In this document: piece by piece, positions 28,098-37,839 of the stretch
Position numbering within the stretch: position 1 is the first letter of the stretch
Layout of the letters: every line of letters starts with the position of its first letter
Assembly (NCBI RefSeq): GCF_014656375.1
Contig: NZ_BNCH01000007.1
Coordinates: 1 to 64,000 of the forward strand
Direction of reading: 5' to 3'
DNA: 64,000 nucleotides
Source: Aliiroseovarius zhejiangensis
GTDB lineage: Bacteria; Pseudomonadota; Alphaproteobacteria; Rhodobacterales; Rhodobacteraceae
Program-made: the position numbers and the translations under genes
Notes under the pieces: model-generated
Seen by the model: the letters and a program-made list of their open reading frames with translations, nothing else
What the model was told of the DNA's origin: nothing
Databases searched by the model: none

Positions 28098-28745
28098 TTA
28101 CGGTTTTTCCGCCGCTTCGCCACCCTTGTCTCGTCCGGCTTTCAGGCGTTTTTCGTACCGTTCTTTCAACTTCTTGATCCGCCGCCGCTGATAGGCATGA
28201 ATGACCGGGTTGGACAGCGCATAGCCGATGGTGCCCGCCACGATGCCGGGAATGATGCAACCCACCAGATAGGGCAGGAAAACGCGATGAAAAAACTCGG
28301 ACAGGCTGGACCAATCCACCACATGCCCGGTGAAGGGCGATTTTATGTTGCTCCAGAACTCCGTGGTGGCGGCGGCGAACTGCGACACGATTTCGGGAAG
28401 ATGGATGTTCGAGGACTGCCCCAGAATCGCATTGCCAAGGTTCACCGACAATTCAGCGATCAGCGGGAATGTCAGCGGGTTGCCGACAAAGGTTGCCAGC
28501 AATGATGCCAGAACATTGCCCCGGATGATCCAGGACAGGATCGCGGCGGTCAGAAAATGCAGACCGAAAAACGGCGTGAACGAGGCGAAGATCCCCGCTG
28601 CAATCCCGCGCGAAATCCGGTGCGCCGGATCGGGCAGACGTCGAATGCGGTGTATCACATATTGCGATGCCCGATACCAACCGCCCCGTGGATAGAAGAA
28701 TTCCGCAATGATACGCAAGTATGAGCGCGGATTTCTCTTGAACAC
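28098..28745 (-). CDS. DUF2062 membrane protein
   Basis: The 215-residue protein has the DUF2062 pattern: an N-terminal YPRGGWYRASQYVIHRIRRLPD, then GIFASFTPFFGLHF and ATFVGNPLTFP around two to three membrane helices, with another hydrophobic helix near residues 155-180 and a basic C-terminal tail. It begins with GTG. Function is unknown; location between rsh and pdxJ is conserved in related bacteria as I recall. Confidence 0.85.
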   Translation of the reverse strand: MFKRNPRSYLRIIAEFFYPRGGWYRASQYVIHRIRRLPDPAHRISRGIAAGIFASFTPFFGLHFLTAAILSWIIRGNVLASLLATFVGNPLTFPLIAELSVNLGNAILGQSSNIHLPEIVSQFAAATTEFWSNIKSPFTGHVVDWSSLSEFFHRVFLPYLVGCIIPGIVAGTIGYALSNPVIHAYQRRRIKKLKERYEKRLKAGRDKGGEAAEKP

Positions 28746-28775
28746 GGATCGTCCCTTTCGGCCGAAATTGGCGGG

Positions 28776-30914
28776 TTACGGTTTGCGGGCAATGTCCCTG
28801 TGCCGGTGAACATCGGCGACATCACTATCTGCCTCGAGTGTCAGCATGATGGCATGCAAATGTTCAATATCGCGCAAATCTACATCAACAAGGAGGCGGT
28901 AAAAATCGGGTTTCCGGTCCAGAAACTTCAGGTCCGAGATATTGGCTTTCTGCTCGCCGATCAACGAGCATATGCGACCCAGAACACCCGCATCGTTCGA
29001 AATGGTCATGTCGATGCTGACGGTATGAATGGCCGGGTGCTGGCCGGAATGCCAGTGCAGATCGACCCAGCGCGAACTGTCTTCGGCCACGTCGGCCAGA
29101 GCGTCACAGTCGATCGTGTGCACCATCACGCCCTTGCCGCGATAGGTGATCCCGACGATGCGTTCCCCCGGCACCGGTTGGCAACACTGGGCGCGGGCAA
29201 AATCCTGCCCCGTTTCCAGCCCCACAACCACCGAATCGCCATCCACCTCGGCTTCGGCTTCGACACTTTCGGGATACAGCGCCGCGACCACGTCGCGCGC
29301 CTGCAATTCAGCCGAACCTAGACGGGCCAGCAGTTCTTCGGCGTTTTTCAGGCGCAGTTGTTTGGCTGCGGTGGACAGTGCCTTGTCGGTGGCCTTGCGC
29401 CCGACATGCTCGAACGCCACGCGCGCCAATTCACGCCCCAGCCGCATGAAACGCTCGCGATCCACGCTGCGCAGGCTTTTGCGAATGGCGGCCTTGGCGC
29501 GACCTGTCACAACGATGTCGATCCAGGTGGCTTGCGGGCTTTGACCTTCGGCGGTCATGATCTCGACAGACTGGCCGTTCTTGATCCGGGTCCACAGCGG
29601 CACCCGGATGCCGTCGACCTTGGCGCCCACGCAACTGTCCCCGATCCGCGTATGGATCGCATAGGCGAAATCCAGAGGCGTCGCGCCACGCGGCAGCTTC
29701 ACAACTTCACCCTTGGGCGTGAAACAGAACACCTGGTCCTGGTACATCTCCATCTTCACGTGTTCCAGGAACTCGTCATGGTCTTCGGCGGATTCAAACC
29801 GCTCGGTCAGCGCTGAAATCCACTTGGCCGGATCAACCGCGAAGGGGTTTTCGGCGCGCACCCCGTCTTTATAGGACCAATGCGCCGCAACGCCAGCTTC
29901 GGCCACGTCATGCATCGCATGCGTGCGGATCTGCACCTCGACTCGTTTGCCGTCGCGGCCTGACACCGTGGTGTGAATCGACCGATAGCCGTTGGATTTC
30001 GGCTGGCTGATGTAATCCTTGAACCGGCCCGGAATGGCCCGCCAGCGTTGATGGATCACGCCCAGAACGCGATAGCAGTCTGCTTCGCTGTCCGTGATGA
30101 TCCGAAAGCCATAGGTGTCCGACAGGCGCGAAAAGCTCTGGTTCTTTTCCTGCATCTTGCGCCAGATCGAAAACGGCTTCTTGGCGCGCCCGAACACGTC
30201 CGCCGTTATCCCCGCCTTGTCCAGCTCCAGCCGGATATCCCCGGTGATCTTTTCGATCACATCGCCGCTTTCCTTCTGCAATCGCAGAAACCGCCGCATG
30301 ATTGAATTCCGGGCCTCGGGGTTCAACACGCGAAACGCCAGATCTTCCAGTTCCTCGCGCATCCACTGCATCCCCATGCGGCCCGCCAGGGGGGCATAGA
30401 TGTCCATGGTCTCGCGCGATTTCTGAACCTGCTTGTCGGGTCGCATGGCGCGGATCGTGCGCATGTTGTGAAGGCGGTCGGCCAGCTTGACCAGGATCAC
30501 CCGCAGATCCTTGGACATCGCCATGAACAGCTTGCGGAAGTTCTCGGCCTGCTTGGTCTCGGACGAGCTGAGCTGAAGATTGGTCAGTTTGGTCACACCA
30601 TCGACAAGCTCGGCCACCTCGACCCCGAAGGTCTTGGTCACGTCCGAATAGGTCGACCGGGTATCTTCGATCGTATCATGCAAAAGCGCGGTGATGATCG
30701 TGGCATCATCCAGCTGCATATCCGCCAAAATTTCGGCAACAGCAAAGGGATGGGTGAAATACGGCTCGCCAGAGTGGCGGGTCTGGCCATCATGCATCCG
30801 CGCGCCGTATTCATAGGCCGTGCGGATCAGGTCGGAATTGGATTTGGGATTGTAGCGGCGGATCCGTTCGATCAGCCCGTCAAGATCAAGATCGAGATCT
30901 GGAATGTCGTTCAT
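28776..30914 (-). CDS. rsh: Bifunctional (p)ppGpp synthetase/hydrolase
   Basis: This 712-residue RelA/SpoT homologue makes and degrades the stringent-response alarmone. The N-terminal HD hydrolase domain retains LLHDTIEDT and the synthetase domain retains RFKDYISQPKSNGYRSIH, so both activities look intact. TGS (CFTPKGEVVKLPRGATPLDF) and a C-terminal ACT domain (SNDAGVLGRICSLIG) follow. The ATG at 30914 is preferred over an in-frame GTG at 30926. It is directly downstream of rpoZ. Confidence 0.96.
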   Translation of the reverse strand: MNDIPDLDLDLDGLIERIRRYNPKSNSDLIRTAYEYGARMHDGQTRHSGEPYFTHPFAVAEILADMQLDDATIITALLHDTIEDTRSTYSDVTKTFGVEVAELVDGVTKLTNLQLSSSETKQAENFRKLFMAMSKDLRVILVKLADRLHNMRTIRAMRPDKQVQKSRETMDIYAPLAGRMGMQWMREELEDLAFRVLNPEARNSIMRRFLRLQKESGDVIEKITGDIRLELDKAGITADVFGRAKKPFSIWRKMQEKNQSFSRLSDTYGFRIITDSEADCYRVLGVIHQRWRAIPGRFKDYISQPKSNGYRSIHTTVSGRDGKRVEVQIRTHAMHDVAEAGVAAHWSYKDGVRAENPFAVDPAKWISALTERFESAEDHDEFLEHVKMEMYQDQVFCFTPKGEVVKLPRGATPLDFAYAIHTRIGDSCVGAKVDGIRVPLWTRIKNGQSVEIMTAEGQSPQATWIDIVVTGRAKAAIRKSLRSVDRERFMRLGRELARVAFEHVGRKATDKALSTAAKQLRLKNAEELLARLGSAELQARDVVAALYPESVEAEAEVDGDSVVVGLETGQDFARAQCCQPVPGERIVGITYRGKGVMVHTIDCDALADVAEDSSRWVDLHWHSGQHPAIHTVSIDMTISNDAGVLGRICSLIGEQKANISDLKFLDRKPDFYRLLVDVDLRDIEHLHAIMLTLEADSDVADVHRHRDIARKP

Positions 30915-30946
30915 CCGGTCCGCCACCCCACGGAAACAGGGGTCGT

Positions 30947-31303
30947 TTACCCCTGCCCTTGTGCTTCCATCAAGGCGCGCAGCAGCTTTTCTTCGGACAG
31001 GTCGTCTTCGGCCGGTTTGTCGGCGGCTTCCGCGCCCATCAACAAGGCCATGCTGTCTTCTTCCGGCTCATCAACCTCGATCTGGGTCTGATGGCTTTCG
31101 ATCATGCGTTCGCGCAGCTCGTCGGCGGTTTGTGTCTCGTCCGCAATCTCGCGCAGAGCAACGACCGGGTTCTTGTCGTTGTCGCGATCCACGGTGATCT
31201 GGCCCCCGGCCGAGATTTCCCGGGCACGATGCGAGGCGAGCATCACAAGCTCGAACCTGTTCGGGACTTTATCTACGCAATCTTCAACCGTCACGCGGGC
31301 CAT
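30947..31303 (-). CDS. rpoZ: RNA polymerase subunit omega
   Basis: The 118-residue omega subunit begins [20 protein letters not shown] and contains the conserved ASHRAREIS segment, which clamps the beta' subunit. The acidic C-terminal tail ([15 protein letters not shown]) is typical of alphaproteobacteria. The ATG at 31303 has GGAATGGAG upstream. Coupling with rsh is widespread and fits the role of omega in the ppGpp response. Confidence 0.97.
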   Translation of the reverse strand: MARVTVEDCVDKVPNRFELVMLASHRAREISAGGQITVDRDNDKNPVVALREIADETQTADELRERMIESHQTQIEVDEPEEDSMALLMGAEAADKPAEDDLSEEKLLRALMEAQGQG

Positions 31304-31387
31304 GATCAATCTCCATTCCTTGCAAGGGGATGTGAAACGCCTATCTAGGGCCGTTGCCCGCCGGTTACAAGCAAAAACAGGTGCCGA

Positions 31388-31984
31388 TCAGGGATAGGGA
31401 TAGGGCAAAACGCCCTTTTTATCGGCGTCGGGCAGTTCATCGACCATCTGCTTCACAACCATCTGCGTGATCGGGTGGCGCCATTGCGGGGCGACATCGG
31501 CAAGGGGAATCAGCACGAAGGCACGTTCATGCAGGCGCGGATGCGGCAGGATCAACTGGTCGGGGGCCTGTTTCATCTGCTCTGCCAGCGGCAGGGTCAT
31601 CCAGCGTTTCAGAATGAAGATATCGGGCAGAATCTGATCGCCGCAGGCCAACAGGTCCAGATCCAGCGTGCGCGGCGCCCAACGGGACGGACGCTCGCGC
31701 CCGAACGCCTCTTCCACCTCATGCAAGACGGCCAGGATGTCTGCGGGAGGCAAATCGCTGTCGATTCCAACCACGGCATTCACAAAATCGGGACCGGCAC
31801 CCGCAGGAAAGCAAGGCGTGCTATAATAGCGGCTCTTTCTGGTGATTCTAAGACCGAGTGCCGCCAGTTGTTCAACCGCGTCGTGTATGATCGTTGCGGA
31901 TTCACGCAGACTTGACGTCGCGTTACTTCCCAATGAAACCAGCACTTTTGGACAGGTTGAATGCAGATTAATTGCTTGCGGCAC
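31388..31984 (-). CDS. folK: 2-amino-4-hydroxy-6-hydroxymethyldihydropteridine pyrophosphokinase
   Basis: FolK (198 residues) pyrophosphorylates 6-hydroxymethyl-7,8-dihydropterin in folate synthesis. The signature RWAPRTLDLDLL and LPHPRLHERAFVLIPLAD are clear, as is the N-terminal VLVSLGSNATSS. It starts with GTG at 31984 with GGGAAAC upstream. It is 84 bases ahead of rpoZ on the same strand. Confidence 0.95.
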   Translation of the reverse strand: MPQAINLHSTCPKVLVSLGSNATSSLRESATIIHDAVEQLAALGLRITRKSRYYSTPCFPAGAGPDFVNAVVGIDSDLPPADILAVLHEVEEAFGRERPSRWAPRTLDLDLLACGDQILPDIFILKRWMTLPLAEQMKQAPDQLILPHPRLHERAFVLIPLADVAPQWRHPITQMVVKQMVDELPDADKKGVLPYPYP

Positions 31985-32085
31985 GCCATTGTTTCCCTAG
32001 ATTGCAAGATGTGTTTCTTCGTTGATTGATTTCTTCATTACCACTCACGGAATTATTCGGCGAAGCGAATTGGAAAGGAATTATT

Positions 32086-32646
32086 ATGTTCTATCGGGAC
32101 GAACGGCTTGCGCTGTTCATTGATGGTTCGAACCTTTATGCGGCCGCCAAATCGCTGGGCTTCGACATCGACTACAAACTTCTTCGCCAGGAATTCATGC
32201 GTCGGGGCAAACTGCTTCGTGCATTTTACTACACCGCCCTTCTGGAGAACGAGGAGTATTCGCCCATCCGCCCACTGGTGGATTGGCTGAACTATAACGG
32301 CTTCACCATGGTGACCAAGCCCGCGAAGGAATACACCGACTCAATGGGGCGGCGGAAGGTCAAGGGCAACATGGATATCGAACTGACCGTCGATGCGCTG
32401 GAGCTTGCCCCGCATATTGACCATGCCGTTCTCTTTTCGGGCGATGGCGATTTCCGCCCGCTGATCGAAGCGTTGCAGCGTCAGGGTGTGCGGGTATCGG
32501 TCGTGTCCACGATCCGCAGCCAACCCCCGATGATCGCGGATGAACTGCGTCGGCAGGCTGACAATTTCATCGAACTGGAAGAGCTGAAAGACGTGATCGG
32601 GCGTCCGCCCCGCGACTTTGATCGGCCCGAGCGGTCCGAGGAGTGA
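32086..32646 (+). CDS. NYN-domain (LabA/DUF88) putative ribonuclease
   Basis: The 186-residue protein is a single PIN-like NYN domain: LALFIDGSNLYAAAK at the start with the first acidic residue, VKGNMDIELTVDAL with the middle acidic residue, and VLFSGDGDFRPLIEAL with the last aspartates. These place it in the LabA/DUF88 family of probable metal-dependent RNases. The ATG follows GGAAAGGAA. It is divergent from folK and followed by its own terminator. The substrate is unknown. Confidence 0.9.
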   Translation: MFYRDERLALFIDGSNLYAAAKSLGFDIDYKLLRQEFMRRGKLLRAFYYTALLENEEYSPIRPLVDWLNYNGFTMVTKPAKEYTDSMGRRKVKGNMDIELTVDALELAPHIDHAVLFSGDGDFRPLIEALQRQGVRVSVVSTIRSQPPMIADELRRQADNFIELEELKDVIGRPPRDFDRPERSEE

Positions 32647-32671
32647 TCGCGTCAACGTGTTCGTGATTGAA

Positions 32672-32698
32672 GGGCCGGGGCGCGATCCCGGCCCTTTT
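32672..32698 (+). terminator. Intrinsic terminator after the NYN-domain gene
   Basis: An 8-bp stem GGGCCGGG / CCCGGCCC with a 7-base loop is followed by TTTT. It separates this gene from ispH, which therefore probably has its own promoter. Confidence 0.87.
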
Positions 32699-32775
32699 CA
32701 TTTACAGCCGCTGCACCGCTTCCGACTGGACCTTGCCGCGTAAAATGCGTACCCCTCCCCACATCGGAGGATGCC

Positions 32776-33726
32776 ATGACCAAGCCTGCCCTGACACTTT
32801 ACCTTGCCGCGCCGAACGGGTTTTGCGCGGGCGTGGATCGCGCCATCAAGATCGTCGAAATGGCGATCGAGAAATGGGGCCCGCCCATCTATGTGCGTCA
32901 CGAGATCGTGCATAACAAATTCGTCGTGGACGGGTTGCGCGCCAAGGGGGCCGTCTTTGTCGAGGAACTGGACGAGGTGCCGGACGACCGCCCGGTGATC
33001 TTCTCGGCCCACGGGGTCGCGAAGGCCGTGCCCGCGGAAGCGAACCGTCGCCAGATGGTCTATGTCGATGCCACATGCCCGCTGGTGTCAAAGGTCCATA
33101 TCGAGGCCGAGCGCCATCATCAGAACGGCCTGCAAATGGTGATGATCGGCCATGCCGGTCACCCCGAGACCATCGGCACGATGGGGCAATTGCCGGAAGG
33201 CGAGGTGCTGCTGGTCGAAACCGCAGAGGATGTCGCCACCCTGACCCCGCGCGACCCCGAACGGCTGGCCTATATCACCCAGACTACCCTGTCGGTGGAT
33301 GACACGGCGGGCATCGTTGCCGCGCTTCGCGCCCGCTTCCCGCAGATCATCGGACCGCACAAGGAAGACATCTGTTACGCGACCACCAACCGGCAAGAGG
33401 CCGTGAAAGCCGTCGCGCCCAAGGTCGATGCGCTTCTGGTGATCGGAGCCCCCAACAGCTCGAACTCCCGCCGGTTGGTCGAGGTGGCGCGTGCAAACGG
33501 GTGCCGCTATGCCATGCTGGTGCAGCGCGCAAGCGAGATTGACTGGCGCGCCATAGACGGCATCCGCACGGTCGGCCTGACCGCAGGGGCGTCCGCCCCG
33601 CAAGTGTTGGTGGACGAGGTGATCGACGCCTTCCGCGACCGTTACGACGTCACCGTTGAACGGGTGGAAACCGCACAAGAGAATGTCGAATTCAAGGTGC
33701 CCCGCGTCCTGCGCGAACCCGCATGA
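32776..33726 (+). CDS. ispH: 4-hydroxy-3-methylbut-2-enyl diphosphate reductase
   Basis: IspH (316 residues) makes IPP and DMAPP in the last step of the MEP pathway with a [4Fe-4S] cluster. Cluster cysteines are in [23 protein letters not shown] and [11 protein letters not shown]; the [13 protein letters not shown] motif binds the diphosphate. A CGGAGG ribosome site precedes the ATG. The stop overlaps the methyltransferase start by 4 bases. Confidence 0.97.
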   Translation: MTKPALTLYLAAPNGFCAGVDRAIKIVEMAIEKWGPPIYVRHEIVHNKFVVDGLRAKGAVFVEELDEVPDDRPVIFSAHGVAKAVPAEANRRQMVYVDATCPLVSKVHIEAERHHQNGLQMVMIGHAGHPETIGTMGQLPEGEVLLVETAEDVATLTPRDPERLAYITQTTLSVDDTAGIVAALRARFPQIIGPHKEDICYATTNRQEAVKAVAPKVDALLVIGAPNSSNSRRLVEVARANGCRYAMLVQRASEIDWRAIDGIRTVGLTAGASAPQVLVDEVIDAFRDRYDVTVERVETAQENVEFKVPRVLREPA

Positions 33727-34310
33727 CCGAAGACAAAAAGACGCTTTCTGTATATGACGCCGAGGCCGACGCTTATGAAAAGCGCGTGGCTGAAAAGTCG
33801 TCCCCCGGTCTGAACGCATTTCTGAAGCACTTACCGGCAAATTCTCATGTGCTTGATCTGGGCTGCGGGCCCGGCCTGTCCGCTGTCGCGATGCAGACCG
33901 CCGGTCACACTGTTGATGCCGTCGATGGATCAGCCGCAATGGTGGCACGCGCCTGTGCAAACGGCGTTCCCGCCCGACAGGCGCTGTTTTCCGACATCGA
34001 CACAACCAACAGATATGACGGGATATGGGCCAATTTCAGCTTGCTGCACCTGCCCCGCTCAGAGTTCAAACCCACTCTGGCCCGGTTGCATATAACCCTT
34101 CGCGCCGGTGGGCTCTTTCACATTGGTATGAAACTGGGTGAAGGCGAGGGCCGCGACCGGCTGGAGCGTTTTTATACCTACTACCAGCCAGACGAACTTG
34201 AGGCTGCATTGACAGAAAGCGGGTTCACCCCCCTGTCTCGCACCCATGGTTCGGGGCGCGGGTTGGAAGGTTCGATTTCAGATTGGATGGTGGTGTTGGC
34301 CCATGGCTGA
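33723..34310 (+). CDS. Class I SAM-dependent methyltransferase
   Basis: This 195-residue protein has SAM motif [17 protein letters not shown] near residues 43-58, an acidic residue at the end of strand 2 (VDAVDGS) and a post-I region NFSLLHLP. It lacks any substrate-specific domain. It is coupled to ispH by ATGA overlap and to rnhA by an 8-base overlap. Substrate unknown. Confidence 0.88.
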   Translation: MTEDKKTLSVYDAEADAYEKRVAEKSSPGLNAFLKHLPANSHVLDLGCGPGLSAVAMQTAGHTVDAVDGSAAMVARACANGVPARQALFSDIDTTNRYDGIWANFSLLHLPRSEFKPTLARLHITLRAGGLFHIGMKLGEGEGRDRLERFYTYYQPDELEAALTESGFTPLSRTHGSGRGLEGSISDWMVVLAHG

Positions 34311-34755
34311 GTTCTTCGCATACACAGACGGCGCGTGTTCCGGCAATCCTGGCCCCGGCGGTTGGGGGGCCTTGTTGCAGGCCCATGAAAACGGTCGCGT
34401 GATCAAAGAGCGTGAGTTGAAGGGCGGCGCGGCCGAGACCACGAACAACCAGATGGAGCTGATGGCTGCCATCATGGCGCTGGAAACCCTTGGCAAACCC
34501 TGCGCGATCACGGTCGTGACCGACAGCGCCTATGTCAAGAACGGCGTGACAGGCTGGATTCACGGCTGGAAGCGGAACGGCTGGCGAACATCCTCGAAGA
34601 AGCAAGTGAAGAATGTCGAACTTTGGCAGCGTCTGGATGCAGCGCAGGCGCGTCATCAGGTGACGTGGAAATGGGTCAAGGGCCATGCGGGGCATCCGGA
34701 AAACGAGCGCGCCGACGAACTGGCCCGCGCCGGGATGGCCCCGTTCAAGAGCTGA
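34303..34755 (+). CDS. rnhA: Ribonuclease HI
   Basis: RNase HI (150 residues) degrades RNA in RNA-DNA hybrids. The catalytic acidic residues sit in [36 protein letters not shown] and [10 protein letters not shown]. The family basic loop [19 protein letters not shown] is present. It overlaps the end of the methyltransferase gene. Confidence 0.97.
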   Translation: MAEFFAYTDGACSGNPGPGGWGALLQAHENGRVIKERELKGGAAETTNNQMELMAAIMALETLGKPCAITVVTDSAYVKNGVTGWIHGWKRNGWRTSSKKQVKNVELWQRLDAAQARHQVTWKWVKGHAGHPENERADELARAGMAPFKS

Positions 34756-34760
34756 CCGGA

Positions 34761-35423
34761 TCAGAATTCCAACCAGATCCCCGCCGCGATTTCATGTTTC
34801 ACCGCGCCTTCCAGCGCAGAGCTCCATTCAAGTTGCAGATGCTTGCCCGACCGGTATTCCCACACCACCGAAGGGGTCAGGTCAACCTGAGCGCCAGCAT
34901 CCATTCTGGTCACATCCAATGCCACCATGGTCATCAGGCGCGGTGTCGGCTTCACACCGATCTGGGCAAATGCGCTGTAATCCACCCGTTCCTCAAGGAT
35001 CGAGACATTGGCCGCCAGTTCCATATCCAACCACCCCGGGCCAATCGCGGTATCGAACCCGCGCCCAAGGTGAAGCGATGGGACGGCTTGGGGGTCATCT
35101 TCGGTGCCTTCGACGGCGAAACCAATGGCCTTCCGCCATGGCCCGCCATCATCCGGTACATGCCAGCGCGCGAACGCCTTCATCCGCGCGATGTCCCTGA
35201 CCGCCAAGGCGTAGTCCAGCTTGCCCCCAATGGTCCACCGATCCGACAGCCCGTATTCACCATAGATACTGACAGTGGGCGCATCTTCGGGCGTGTCCAC
35301 GTCTTGCCGCACCTGACCTGAGACGAATCCTTCACCTTTTTCGCGCGGCCAGGCCCCTGCATGGACCGGATCGCCAGAGACGACCAGAAGGGCAAGAGCA
35401 AGGAGGACAAACCAATGATGCAT
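34761..35423 (-). CDS. Exported protein, probable outer-membrane beta-barrel, unknown function
   Basis: The 220-residue protein has a signal peptide (HHWFVLLALALLVVSG, cleavage probably after VHA near residue 22). The rest is rich in alternating polar and hydrophobic strands (TVSIYGEYGLSDRWTIGGKL, SVVWEYRSGKHLQLEW) and ends in IAAGIWLEF, with a C-terminal phenylalanine as in many outer-membrane barrels. The ATG at 35423 is preferred over a GTG at 35429. No named family is recognised. Confidence 0.65.
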   Translation of the reverse strand: MHHWFVLLALALLVVSGDPVHAGAWPREKGEGFVSGQVRQDVDTPEDAPTVSIYGEYGLSDRWTIGGKLDYALAVRDIARMKAFARWHVPDDGGPWRKAIGFAVEGTEDDPQAVPSLHLGRGFDTAIGPGWLDMELAANVSILEERVDYSAFAQIGVKPTPRLMTMVALDVTRMDAGAQVDLTPSVVWEYRSGKHLQLEWSSALEGAVKHEIAAGIWLEF

Positions 35424-35509
35424 GATCACCAGCCTGGCGGCGATTGGTTAATCAAAGATTAAGGAAACCCTGCAAAATAAGGACGTTTCGCCACGAAACC
35501 GGGTCGCGC

Positions 35510-35752
35510 CTATTTGCGCCGTCCACTGTACCACTGCCAGACCCAGATCAGGAACATCGCCCCGACGACGGCGCCGACAAAGCCAAACGCCATGCCGCCG
35601 AGCATCGCAATGGATCGCAGAACAAAACCCCCAATCAGTGCCCCGGCCACACCGATTGCAATCGTGGTCGGCACATCAGTGCGCAAATCCATGATCCGCG
35701 TCGCCAGAAACCCGGCGGCCGCTCCGAATATGATCAGCATGATAACCGGCAT
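35510..35752 (-). CDS. GlsB/YeaQ/YmgE-family small membrane protein
   Basis: The 80-residue protein is built of three hydrophobic helices with the glycine-rich pattern IIFGAAAGFLATRIM and GVAGALIGGFVLR of the transglycosylase-associated (YeaQ/YmgE) family. Members are stress-induced inner membrane proteins of unknown mechanism. It lies 38 bases downstream of fmt on the same strand. Confidence 0.78.
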   Translation of the reverse strand: MPVIMLIIFGAAAGFLATRIMDLRTDVPTTIAIGVAGALIGGFVLRSIAMLGGMAFGFVGAVVGAMFLIWVWQWYSGRRK

Positions 35753-35790
35753 GGTTGGAATATGGGCGTGAACGGGCCGGATTGTAAGGG

Positions 35791-36690
35791 CTATTTCACC
35801 ATCGCGGGCATGTCGAAACCGCGCAGGAATTCGTCGGCCTCCATCGCGCGTTTGCCGGGGCGTTGGGCGCGCAGCACCTCGACCGCGCCATCCCCGCAGG
35901 CGATGGTCAGCCCGTCCAGAACCTGACCCGGTGCGCCCGCGCCATCCGCGATGCGCGAAGCCAGCAGTTTCACCTGCGCGCCCCCCATATCGCATTTCGC
36001 ACCTGGAAAGGGCGACAGTCCGCGGATCAGGCGATCCACCTCGATGGCCGGACGGGTCCAGTCGATCTGCGCCTCGGCCTTGTCGATTTTGTGGGCATAG
36101 GTCACGCCCTCGTCCGGTTGCGGCACGGGGATCAGGTCGGGCAAGCGGTCCAGCGCCTGCACGATCAGACGCGCACCCATCGCGGACAGGCGGTCGTGCA
36201 ACCCGGCGGTGGTTTCCTCGGCGCCGATGGGTGTCACCTCACGCAGCAGCACAGGGCCAGTGTCCAACCCGGCCTCCATCTGCATGATGCAAACGCCGGT
36301 CTCGGCGTCGCCCGCCATGATCGCGCGATGAATGGGCGCGGCCCCGCGCCAGCGCGGCAGAAGTGAGGCATGGATGTTCAGACAGCCGTGCTTGGGCGCA
36401 TCAAGCACCGCTTGCGGCAGGATCAGACCATAGGCCACGACGACGGCGATATCAGCATTTAGCGCAGCGAACGCCGCTTGTTCATCGGCTCCCTTCAGCG
36501 AGACTGGGTGGCGCACCTCCAAACCCAGTTCTTCGGCGCGAGCATGAACCGGACCGGGGCGGTCTTTCTTGCCGCGACCGGCGGGACGGGGCGGTTGGCA
36601 ATAGACGGCGGCAATCTCGTGCCCGGCCTCCACCAGCGCCTCCAGCACCGGCACCGAGAAGTCGGGCGAGCCCATGAACACAAGTCTCAT
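35791..36690 (-). CDS. fmt: Methionyl-tRNA formyltransferase
   Basis: Fmt (299 residues) formylates initiator Met-tRNA using 10-formyl-tetrahydrofolate. The catalytic segment [20 protein letters not shown] is intact and the C-terminal domain begins near residue 205. The start overlaps the stop of the degenerate deformylase gene by 4 bases. fmt and def commonly travel together. Confidence 0.97.
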   Translation of the reverse strand: MRLVFMGSPDFSVPVLEALVEAGHEIAAVYCQPPRPAGRGKKDRPGPVHARAEELGLEVRHPVSLKGADEQAAFAALNADIAVVVAYGLILPQAVLDAPKHGCLNIHASLLPRWRGAAPIHRAIMAGDAETGVCIMQMEAGLDTGPVLLREVTPIGAEETTAGLHDRLSAMGARLIVQALDRLPDLIPVPQPDEGVTYAHKIDKAEAQIDWTRPAIEVDRLIRGLSPFPGAKCDMGGAQVKLLASRIADGAGAPGQVLDGLTIACGDGAVEVLRAQRPGKRAMEADEFLRGFDMPAMVK

Positions 36691-37184
36691 CGCGCCAGTT
36701 TCCTTGCTTTCTTGATCAGCATGTCGCGTTTCACCTTGGACAGATGGTCAAAATACATCCGCCCGTTCAGATGGTCGATCTGGTGTTGAACCGATGTGGC
36801 CCAGATGCCGACGAAATCCTGTTCCTGCTCTGCACCGTCTTCGTTAAGAAACCGTACCGTCACCGCGCGCGGGCGACTGATCACGGCCGAGACACCGGGC
36901 AGGTTGGGGCTGGCTTCTTCATGGTCGCGAAATTCGATCGAGCGGTGCAGGATTTCCGGGTTCGCCATCCTGACCGCCTTGCCGCGCTCGTCGGACGCAT
37001 CCACCACCGCCAAGCGTTGCATGATACCAAGCTGCGGCGCGGCAAGACCAACGCCGGGCATGGCGTCCATGGCCTCGATCATCTCGTCCCAGATCGCGCG
37101 GGTGTCATCCGTCACCTCGGCCACCGGATCAGCCGCCGTGCGCAGGCATTTATGCGGATATCTCAGATACGGGCGGTGGGTCAC
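36687..37184 (-). CDS. Peptide deformylase paralogue lacking catalytic residues
   Basis: The 165-residue protein aligns along its length with the active deformylase encoded just upstream. Motif 1 GVGLAAPQ is kept. In motif 2 the metal-ligand cysteine of EGCLS is replaced (EEASPN, Cys to Ser) and in motif 3 HEIDH reads HQIDH, so the catalytic glutamate is gone while both histidines remain. It is therefore likely inactive as a deformylase, or has another activity. It starts with GTG overlapping the active def stop and overlaps fmt, so it is cotranslated with both. The reading frame is intact, arguing against a dying pseudogene. Confidence 0.88.
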   Translation of the reverse strand: MTHRPYLRYPHKCLRTAADPVAEVTDDTRAIWDEMIEAMDAMPGVGLAAPQLGIMQRLAVVDASDERGKAVRMANPEILHRSIEFRDHEEASPNLPGVSAVISRPRAVTVRFLNEDGAEQEQDFVGIWATSVQHQIDHLNGRMYFDHLSKVKRDMLIKKARKLAR

Positions 37185-37702
37185 ATCCGCGCCATTTCAC
37201 GTTTCAGCTTTTGCATTTTTCGCGTGATCATCTGCCGCTTGAGCGGCTTCAGATAGTCGATGAACAGCTTGCCGTTCAGGTGATCAATCTCGTGCTGCAC
37301 GCAGGTTGCCCACAGCCCGTCAAAATCCCGCTCTTGCACGTTCCCGTCACGGTCGACCCAACGGACCGAGACCTCTTTCGGGCGTGTCACCTCGGCAAAC
37401 TGCTCGGGGATCGACAGACAGCCTTCTTCATAGGTGTTCAATTCGTCTGAGGACAGGATGACCTCGGGATTGAACATGATCACTGGCTGCGGCGGCTCGT
37501 CTTCGTCACGCACGCAATCCATCACGATCAGCCGGGTCAAGACGCCGACCTGCGGCGCCGCCAGACCGATGCCCGGCGCGTCATACATGGTTTCCAGCAT
37601 GTCGTCAGCCAGTTGGCGCAGGTCATCCGAAAGGTCAGGGACTGCGTCGGCAACCTTCTTGAGGCGCGGGTCGGGATGGATCAGGATCGGTTTAATGCTC
37701 AT
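37181..37702 (-). CDS. def: Peptide deformylase
   Basis: Def (173 residues) removes the formyl group from nascent proteins. All three motifs are present: GIGLAAPQ, EEGCLSIPE with the metal-ligand cysteine, and QHEIDHLNG with the catalytic glutamate and two histidine ligands. It is the first gene of def / degenerate def / fmt and is divergent from the C-S lyase gene. Confidence 0.97.
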   Translation of the reverse strand: MSIKPILIHPDPRLKKVADAVPDLSDDLRQLADDMLETMYDAPGIGLAAPQVGVLTRLIVMDCVRDEDEPPQPVIMFNPEVILSSDELNTYEEGCLSIPEQFAEVTRPKEVSVRWVDRDGNVQERDFDGLWATCVQHEIDHLNGKLFIDYLKPLKRQMITRKMQKLKREMARM

Positions 37703-37839
37703 GCGGTGGATTTAGGCCATGGGTGGCCCTTGCGCAATGGGGGCGTGTCACGATGCCCCCAAACCTGTCGCCGCGCTGACGGCAACGCGACTTGCGCCTG
37801 CCGCCCAAAACGCTACCGTGCCACCAGAAAGGAGACCCC

